Below are positions 1-4,500 of a stretch of DNA of 16,256 nt, in pieces; the first letter of the stretch is position 1, and each line of letters opens with the position of its first letter. The stretch spans positions 1 to 16,256 of the forward strand of contig JACQNX010000045.1 of the NCBI GenBank assembly GCA_016202875.1. Reading direction: 5' to 3'. This DNA comes from Candidatus Aenigmatarchaeota archaeon (GTDB lineage Archaea; Aenigmatarchaeota; Aenigmatarchaeia; GW2011-AR5). The position numbers were made by a program, and so were the translations under genes. The notes beneath the pieces were generated by a model, which ran no database searches, was not told where the DNA came from, and worked only from the letters and a program-made list of their open reading frames with translations.

Positions 1-2
1 CC

Positions 3-521
3 CTATTTCTTATCATATTTTTCTATTTCTTTTAGTATGTACTCTATAAGATCCGATGTTATGAATAAACTTGACTTTTCTTTTAAATATCTGATAGATT
101 GAATAGCTGCTTTTTTAGACATTATCCCTTTCTTATATGCGCGCAAAATAATGCCAACAGTTCCATGAACCTCCAGTCCGGAATTCTCAGCAATAACTCT
201 TGCAGAAAGGTCATCTGTAAATAATAATTTTATATTGTCCTGACTAGCCAAAGCTATGCATTGTGATTCTCCTATATCCAATGAATATTCTTCTGCGATG
301 ATTTTTGCCATATCTTTGCTTGCATTATCCAAGTTTTTGACAAGTATTAATCCAAGTGATTTTATTTCCTTGCTTCCTAAGAAATTCGAAGAACAAGTTT
401 CATTGTATACTTCCTCAGGGATGTAAATTTTTTTGATTATTCTTAATGCTTTTAATGAACCTATTTGAGCTAAGTGAATCAGAGGCCCTGAATCAGAGAT
501 AGCCTTTTCAATCTTTGCCAT
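3..521 (-). CDS. DUF3368-family PIN-domain toxin
   Basis: A 172-residue protein with the layout of the DUF3368 branch of PIN-domain nucleases, which act as RNA-cleaving toxins in type II toxin-antitoxin pairs. Visible features are an N-terminal SDSGPLIHLA motif with acidic D10, E41 in the EVYNET stretch, the DIGESQCIALA motif around E85, and TDDLSARVIA with D103/D104. Together these give the usual acidic metal-binding cluster. The C-terminal GTVGIILRAYKKG stretch is also typical of DUF3368. The gene is complete, ending with TAG at the window edge. Its ATG overlaps the end of the ribbon-helix-helix gene by 14 nt, so the two are translated from one message. DUF3368 proteins are often paired with UPF0175-type antitoxins; here the partner is RHH. 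Family call is confident; toxicity is inferred. Confidence 0.85.
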   Translation of the reverse strand: MAKIEKAISDSGPLIHLAQIGSLKALRIIKKIYIPEEVYNETCSSNFLGSKEIKSLGLILVKNLDNASKDMAKIIAEEYSLDIGESQCIALASQDNIKLLFTDDLSARVIAENSGLEVHGTVGIILRAYKKGIMSKKAAIQSIRYLKEKSSLFITSDLIEYILKEIEKYDKK

Positions 522-702
522 GGATACCCCATGCTACGTCCTTCTTTATGGCATCTTCAAGTCTTTCCAATTTGGTTTTTTTTATCATATCTCTTATTGC
601 ATCCCTGATAAAATCTGATCTGTTCGCATACCATCCTTCTTTTATTAATTCGTCTATTTCCATCACAAGTTTTTTTGTCACCTTAGCGGGCACAGTTTCC
701 AT
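508..702 (-). CDS. Ribbon-helix-helix (CopG/ParD-like) antitoxin
   Basis: A 64-residue protein with a classic ribbon-helix-helix pattern: a short strand (residues 2-12, ETVPAKVTKKL), then helices with the hallmark YANRSDFIRDAIRDMI. Such proteins dimerise, bind palindromic operators and neutralise a partner toxin through the C-terminal tail. It is encoded directly upstream of the DUF3368 PIN protein, with a 14-nt overlap. The start is supported by a GGTGA ribosome-binding site at 711-715, 8 nt ahead of the ATG. A palindrome (725-734) sits between the TATA-like box and the start, which suggests autorepression. The C-terminal tail (AIKKDVAWGIHGKD) is probably the toxin-wrapping part, by analogy. 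Confidence 0.85.
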   Translation of the reverse strand: METVPAKVTKKLVMEIDELIKEGWYANRSDFIRDAIRDMIKKTKLERLEDAIKKDVAWGIHGKD

Positions 703-724
703 AATTATGTCACCATATAAGTAT

Positions 725-744
725 TACCATGGTATACTTTTAAG
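725..744 (-). promoter_or_regulatory. Promoter and probable operator of the RHH/PIN pair
   Basis: On the minus strand a CTTAAAAG TATA-like box (737-744) lies about 28 nt upstream of an expected transcript start near 715. Between the two is the perfect 10-bp palindrome TACCATGGTA (725-734), flanked by GTAT and ATAC slightly out of register. Ribbon-helix-helix antitoxins bind palindromes of this kind, so this is the natural place for autorepression. Promoter position is inferred from sequence only. Confidence 0.5.
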
Positions 745-776
745 CTTTGTGGTATTAGCGGCATTATATACAGAAT

Positions 777-1895
777 TTAGTCCTTCAGCATGAACCTGTC
801 TATCCTGTGCTTCGCCCTCTCCCTTCTCTCCTGGTGCTCTTTCAGAAAGCGCTCCACCTTCTTTGCTAGAATCTCTTTTATCTCGCCTGCTGACATTGCT
901 CCGGATTTGTAAGCATTGCGTATTTCTTTTATTTTCTCGTCGTCCTCTTCAAAGACATTGTAGAGATACTGGTAAGATGTATCAACATCGGGGTTGCCGC
1001 CATGCTTCCTGTGTTCTGCCAGCGTGCCGGCTCCGCCAGAGAAAGCTTTCATGATTTTCTTCCTTGCATCCCTGGGATTATCAGTAGTAAAGATCGCAGA
1101 ATCTGGTTTGCTCGCGCTCATCTTGCTGTCAGGCCCCTGCAGCCCCGGCAGGAAGGTATTATGAATTGCAGCAGGCTTATAGTAACCCAGCTTCTCGGCA
1201 ACATCCCTTGTAACGCGCCAGTAGGGGTCCTGGTCTATTGCAGCTGGAATAAGCACAGGAATTTTCTTTCCCTTCAGCACAGAAGGCAGGAAAGCAGTCG
1301 CAGCCTGCATAGCAGGGTAGAACGCCATTCCGATATTCGTGCTGTTCTCAAAACCGAACACCGCCTTAGCTGTTGAGAACGTGACGTGTTTCGCAACCTG
1401 CACAGCAATCTTGTACATGGTCTTTCCGTAGTCTGTATCCACAAATAAGAAAGTTTTCTCAGGATCAAATCCCAGAGCTATCACATCCAGCGCATTCTCA
1501 TATGCAAGTCTGTTTGTTTCCTCCAGCGAAAGGTCGCTGTGCAGGAATTTCTCGTCATCAGTGAGCTGGAAATAGAGCTCAGTATCGAACTTGTCCTGCA
1601 GCCACTTGCAGAAAATCCACGGCATGATGTGCCCGATGTGCGTGTCGCCGGAAGGCCCGCGGCCTGTATACAGCACGAACTTTTCCCCTTTTTCCGCCTT
1701 GTCCAGAATCCAGTCCATGTCCCTGTGCGAGAAAAATATCTTCCTGCGCAGCATGAAGTGCAGCTCTCCCGCAGCCTTCTCTATGCGCCTGAGAAGCTGC
1801 GGCGTCACATGCTGCGTGCCAAAGCTTTTCACGAGCTTCTCATAATCAATATGCCCCGACACTTCCCATGGGGTGACTTTCATTTCCTTTGCCAT
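777..1895 (-). CDS. trpS: Tryptophanyl-tRNA synthetase
   Basis: Class Ic aminoacyl-tRNA synthetase that charges tRNA-Trp with tryptophan in the cytoplasm; 372 residues, the usual size for the archaeal/eukaryal form. The HIGH region is GRGPSGDTHIGH (residues 78-89). The second signature is KMSAS (258-262), the variant normal in archaeal and eukaryal TrpRS. FYPAMQAATAF and AAIDQDPYWRVTRD are the expected Trp-pocket and dimer segments. The ATG lies 4 nt after the racemase stop, and the ribosome-binding site AAGTGAT overlaps that stop codon, so it is the last gene of a four-gene operon. The protein contains five Trp residues, unlike the three upstream products, which have none. Both catalytic motifs are intact, so it should be active. 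Confidence 0.97.
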   Translation of the reverse strand: MAKEMKVTPWEVSGHIDYEKLVKSFGTQHVTPQLLRRIEKAAGELHFMLRRKIFFSHRDMDWILDKAEKGEKFVLYTGRGPSGDTHIGHIMPWIFCKWLQDKFDTELYFQLTDDEKFLHSDLSLEETNRLAYENALDVIALGFDPEKTFLFVDTDYGKTMYKIAVQVAKHVTFSTAKAVFGFENSTNIGMAFYPAMQAATAFLPSVLKGKKIPVLIPAAIDQDPYWRVTRDVAEKLGYYKPAAIHNTFLPGLQGPDSKMSASKPDSAIFTTDNPRDARKKIMKAFSGGAGTLAEHRKHGGNPDVDTSYQYLYNVFEEDDEKIKEIRNAYKSGAMSAGEIKEILAKKVERFLKEHQERRERAKHRIDRFMLKD

Positions 1896-1899
1896 GCTA

Positions 1900-2598
1900 T
1901 CACTTCTTTTTAATCATTGGTTGGGGCTTATTTAAGTTATCTATAACAGCACCTACAAGCACATCTATTGTATTTATTTTTGGAAATTTTTCTTTCTCCA
2001 ACATTACTGCAAACTCCGTGCAGCCAAGCAGCAATATTTCCGCCCCCATATTCATGTATTTTTCACAGATTTCTCTCACTATTTGGCTTTGTTTTTCTTT
2101 CTCATGGCCTTTGTTGAAATGGAAAATTGCGTTTGTCAAATCGCCGAGTTCTTTTTTATTTGGCTGGAAATTCTTTATGTCGTCGCACTTGTATAATCCG
2201 TGCTTTATTGTGCTCGGAGTGCCGAGAATGAGCATGGATCTGGCACCGCTTTCACCAATTGCCTTTTTGACTTCCATTCTTAAGTCTATTATAGGCGTTC
2301 TCATCTTCTCCTGCAAGTTATCGTAATACAGGTGTATGGTATTACAGACCATAACTATAAAATCTGCCCCTAATTTGTCGAGTTCTTTCAATCCGTCTGA
2401 ATATGGTAGCAAATCAGTATCTCGTATCTCGTCATAAATCAGCTCTGGAGCCGGTATGCTGTTTATTATTATCTGTGGGAAGTCTGTGTTCTTTTCAATA
2501 GCACAGCTTTCCTGAATTTTCTTGACAAGTTTACTGTAAAATTCTGCGCTGGCCTCTGGGCCTATGCCTCCTAGCACACCTATTTTTATCTTAATCAT
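1900..2598 (-). CDS. Aspartate/glutamate racemase family protein
   Basis: PLP-independent amino-acid racemase, 232 residues, the normal family length. The N-terminus KIGVLGGIGPEASAEFY is the signature of the aspartate-racemase group. The two catalytic cysteines are present as MVCNTIH (C85) and LGCTEF (C193), one in each half of the pseudosymmetric fold, so it should be active. The ATG overlaps the end of the synthetase-like gene by 8 nt and is preceded by a strong AAGGAGG site about 9 nt away. The product feeds D-Asp or D-Glu, but exact substrate cannot be told from sequence. It has no Trp residues. Its position between a synthetase-like gene and trpS is unusual; whether it serves peptide or cell-surface synthesis, or is simply co-regulated, is open. 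Confidence 0.9.
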   Translation of the reverse strand: MIKIKIGVLGGIGPEASAEFYSKLVKKIQESCAIEKNTDFPQIIINSIPAPELIYDEIRDTDLLPYSDGLKELDKLGADFIVMVCNTIHLYYDNLQEKMRTPIIDLRMEVKKAIGESGARSMLILGTPSTIKHGLYKCDDIKNFQPNKKELGDLTNAIFHFNKGHEKEKQSQIVREICEKYMNMGAEILLLGCTEFAVMLEKEKFPKINTIDVLVGAVIDNLNKPQPMIKKK

Positions 2599-3485
2599 GT
2601 CCAGCGGCCTCCTTGTATGGGATTGTTATGTTTTCTAGAGCAAGCCTGCTGGCTCTTTTTTTCAGCACTCTGCCTCGGGAATAGGTTATCTCGTTATCTG
2701 TCATGAAATTTTTTCCAAGTCGTTTTCCGGCAACAGAGGCAACGCGCAGCATGTATCTAGATGCCTCTTCAGGCCCCATTAAAAGCTTTGTTTTTAGCAG
2801 GTGCATTGGATCGCCAATAAACAATCTTTGCCCGTATGTTTTTCCCCTGTCAGTAGGCACATAATGCACGACTTTTTCAGGAACTGCGGATCCAAATGAA
2901 TATGCATCAATTAAATATGCAAACTTCATATCGATGCCTAGGTCTTTCATTATTTCGTCATACGCTTTTTCTTTTGAAGGCCCGAGTTTCACCTGCATTC
3001 CGCAAGTTTTTCTCAGAAACTCAACGCAGGCGATTTCACTCATTGGATAATGCAGCGCGTTTTGCTGCATTCTGTATCGCTGCGGAACCGTTTCTAAAAG
3101 TTTTTGTTTTACCCTCTCTTCTGACGCTTTGTCCTTTATTTCGGCGACAACTTTTGTATATTCCGTCGAGCGCATGAAATCAGAGCATTTTATTATTTCT
3201 GGCCTGAATCCGTATAAGTCGGAAAGTTTTGACATTGTTTGTTGCGTCAAATTTAATCCAATTTTGACTTCTTCTTCTGGAACTCCGTTAAACCTTAGAA
3301 ATTCATCAACGAAGAGTAAGCAATACTTTTTCAACTGGAGTCCTGCCAGCAGGATGCAAACATTGTCTATAGGCACATGACTTCCGAAAGCCATGCCCAG
3401 AAAGCCCTTTTTGTCATGCAGGTCGGTTCCTAATGGATCCGTACTGGCGATAAGTCCGCCAAAGTCCTTCCCCTTCTTTTGTCAT
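2591..3485 (-). CDS. Class Ic aminoacyl-tRNA-synthetase-like protein, needs +1 frameshift
   Basis: The first in-frame ATG (3394) gives 267 residues, but the same frame stays open and protein-like upstream (GGLIASTDPLGTDLHDKKG) with no ATG, GTG or TTG. A perfect GAGGTGA site (3492-3498) and an ATG (3483-3485, ATGA overlap with the previous gene) lie one frame away. A +1 slip at CTT TGG (3459-3464) joins them into a 297-residue product. The layout resembles TyrRS/TrpRS catalytic domains: a first strand then GSHVPIDN where HIGH should be, KKYCLLFVDEF, STEY, HYPMSEIACVEFL like the synthetase YPxMQ segment, VKLGPSKEKAYDEIMKDLG, and no KMSKS. The Y-x-x-x-E in YPMSE recalls cyclodipeptide synthases, although the position expected for their catalytic Ser looks like Ala. 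No Trp residues. Fold assignment is by eye; function unknown. Confidence 0.5.
3458..3464 (-). promoter_or_regulatory. Candidate +1 frameshift site CUU UGG C, second gene
   Basis: Reading from the ATG at 3485 gives MTKEGEGL-W and stops at TGA (3414-3416) after 23 residues. Codons 8-9 are CTT TGG. Skipping one T moves reading to GGC GGA CTT and the long open frame. CUU lets tRNA-Leu re-pair on UUU, as in bacterial prfB (CUU UGA C). A purine-rich, Shine-Dalgarno-like stretch (GGGGAAGGA, 3465-3473) directly precedes CTT, similar in placement to the stimulator in prfB. Slippage is inferred, not shown. Confidence 0.45.
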
Positions 3486-3707
3486 TGATTCTCACCTCTA
3501 ATTTTGTAGCTCTTCCTTCGCATGTCGCAGAAATCCTGAACTGCCAGAATGTATTGCTGAGAAACTAGCCTCTTTAATGAAGATTTTACTGTCCTTTCTG
3601 AAAGTCCTGTGATAGAAATTATCTGGCATTGAGTGAGACTGGTATATCTAGACAAAGCAGTTAGTATCTTCTCTTGCGATTTCGATCCAAAGACGTTCAC
3701 CGGTCAT
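3482..3707 (-). CDS. Small winged-helix DNA-binding protein, probable +1 frameshift
   Basis: A 68-72-residue helix-turn-helix protein of MarR/TrmB/ArsR character: SQEKILTALSRYTSLTQCQIISITGLSERTVKSSLKRLVSQQYI contains helix 2, the recognition helix (SERTVKSSLKRLV) and the wing (ILAVQDFCDMRRKSYKI). It would act as a transcription factor. The open frame begins with GTG at 3700, which has no well-spaced ribosome-binding site. An AGGTG site (3718-3722) instead points to the ATG at 3707, in another frame. A +1 slip at CTT TGG (3687-3692) would join them as MTGERL-GSKSQEK (74 residues). It is first in the four-gene trpS operon and its TGA overlaps the next ATG. No Trp residues. The GTG start remains a real alternative. 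Confidence 0.7.
3686..3692 (-). promoter_or_regulatory. Candidate +1 frameshift site CUU UGG A, first gene
   Basis: From the ATG at 3707 the zero frame reads MTGERLW and continues to TAG at 3648-3650 (19 residues). At codons 6-7, CTT TGG, a one-base skip moves reading to GGA TCG AAA, the frame of the winged-helix protein. A GGTGA sequence (3697-3701) lies 4 nt upstream of CTT, about where the frameshift-stimulating site sits in prfB. The same combination recurs in the next gene. Confidence 0.42.
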
Positions 3708-3747
3708 TTGTATGTCCCACCTTTCGTTTTCTGTTCTTCTTTCTTGC

Positions 3748-3806
3748 AGCCGAGAATTTAAATGGCTTGTGATAGGTGCAGTTTTCGTTTTTAATATTTC
3801 TCGGCT
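3748..3806. repeat. 9-bp inverted repeat flanking the operon promoter
   Basis: AGCCGAGAA (3748-3756) and its exact complement TTCTCGGCT (3798-3806) are separated by 41 nt. One arm abuts the TTTAAA box of the trpS operon; the other lies in the last codons of vapC. It could be an operator for the operon's own helix-turn-helix protein or a stem at the vapC mRNA end. No T-run follows on the minus strand, so a terminator role is weak. Confidence 0.4.
3757..3762 (-). promoter_or_regulatory. TATA box of the trpS operon
   Basis: TTTAAA on the minus strand, predicting a transcript start near 3734 and a leader of about 27 nt that contains the AGGTG site (3718-3722) ahead of the ATG at 3707. It directly abuts one arm of a 9-bp inverted repeat (3748-3756). 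Confidence 0.5.
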
Positions 3807-4189
3807 TTAAGCCCTTCAACTCTTTCAAAATGTTTTGTATTCCTGCTAATTATTGTATTACAGCCATTTGTAAGAATAATACCGGCTGTCAAGCAATCTA
3901 TGTCATCTATCATTTTGCCTTGCTGCATTAAACTTGCGGATATTTGCCCTGCCTTTATAGCAGCTTTGTGATCCAATGGAAGAACAGTAAGCCTGCTGAG
4001 CAGAATTTCAAGCTCGTGTAGGGCTTTTTCTTTATGATCTCTTTTTTGCCCTATCCCTGAAACAGTTTCATACACGTTAGCTTCTGTGGTAAATGTAATT
4101 GGTTCTTTGTCAAGTTCTATTGATTTGATAAGAGCGGCTTTATCATTTCTAAGCAAGTCTATGATAAATGTAGTATCAACAGCCTTCAT
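3791..4189 (-). CDS. vapC: VapC-type PIN-domain toxin
   Basis: A 132-residue PIN-domain ribonuclease toxin. Visible acidic residues are D5 in VDTTFIIDLL, E41 in NVYETVSG, and D96/D98 in IDDIDCLTAG, matching the canonical metal site. The fourth position, usually Asp in a TRD-type motif, reads SRNTKHF, with N117 replacing Asp; some VapCs tolerate this. The ATG overlaps the antitoxin stop as ATGA (4 nt), typical translational coupling in VapBC pairs. Cleavage target (often tRNA or rRNA in this family) cannot be predicted. Family call is strong; activity is inferred. Confidence 0.9.
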   Translation of the reverse strand: MKAVDTTFIIDLLRNDKAALIKSIELDKEPITFTTEANVYETVSGIGQKRDHKEKALHELEILLSRLTVLPLDHKAAIKAGQISASLMQQGKMIDDIDCLTAGIILTNGCNTIISRNTKHFERVEGLKAEKY

Positions 4190-4431
4190 TCCATCAGCCT
4201 CATTTTTCCCTTTTTCGCAAGCGCACTAACCTTTCGTCTTTTTGCAATGGCTCTTTCTATAGATTCTATGTCACTTTTTTCCATCCATGACCATAGTCCG
4301 GCGCATTCGCTGATCTTTCCTTTTCTATAAACAAGTCTGCGCAATTCATCAGAAAAGCTTTCTCCGCTTTTCTTATGTCTAAGCAGTTCTTTGTATACCT
4401 CCTCTAATACAGATATTGTCTTTGTTGGCAT
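4186..4431 (-). CDS. vapB: VapB-type antitoxin
   Basis: An 81-residue antitoxin beginning MPTKTISVLEEVYKELLRHK, the strand-plus-helix N-terminus of archaeal VapB proteins (DUF217-like), followed by SFSDELRRLVYRKG and a charged C-terminal tail (IAKRRKVSALAKKGKMRLME) likely to bind the toxin. An upstream in-frame GTG (4449) would add six residues, but the TTTAAA box at 4454-4459 places the transcript start at the ATG at 4431, making this a leaderless mRNA and deciding the start. The ATG itself overlaps an inverted repeat that is a good operator candidate. Confidence 0.85.
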   Translation of the reverse strand: MPTKTISVLEEVYKELLRHKKSGESFSDELRRLVYRKGKISECAGLWSWMEKSDIESIERAIAKRRKVSALAKKGKMRLME

Positions 4432-4459
4432 ATCTATTATTAGATACACAGACTTTAAA
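4431..4459 (-). promoter_or_regulatory. Leaderless vapBC promoter and operator
   Basis: TTTAAA (4454-4459, minus strand) begins 28 nt before the A of the vapB ATG. The perfect inverted repeat TATCTA-TTAT-TAGATA (4431-4446) spans from the transcript start to the region just downstream of the TATA box. Binding there by the VapB dimer would block initiation. Confidence 0.55.
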
Positions 4460-4500
4460 TAGTTAATTCTGTGCAGCTATGCGCCTCAATTGAAAGAAGT

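Noticed and set aside
515..793. 92-codon plus-strand frame across the RHH gene
   Set aside because: Antisense to the antitoxin; no promoter or ribosome-binding site.
3392..3394. ATG at 3394 as the true start of the synthetase-like gene
   Set aside because: It has no ribosome-binding site, would cut into the first strand of the fold, and the same frame upstream reads like protein without any usual start codon.
3482..3484. Read-through or recoded TGA fusing the winged-helix and synthetase-like genes, which share one frame
   Set aside because: TGA is used as an ordinary stop elsewhere (racemase, vapB, the pilin-like gene), and the TGA is part of an ATGA overlap with a perfect ribosome-binding site for the next gene.
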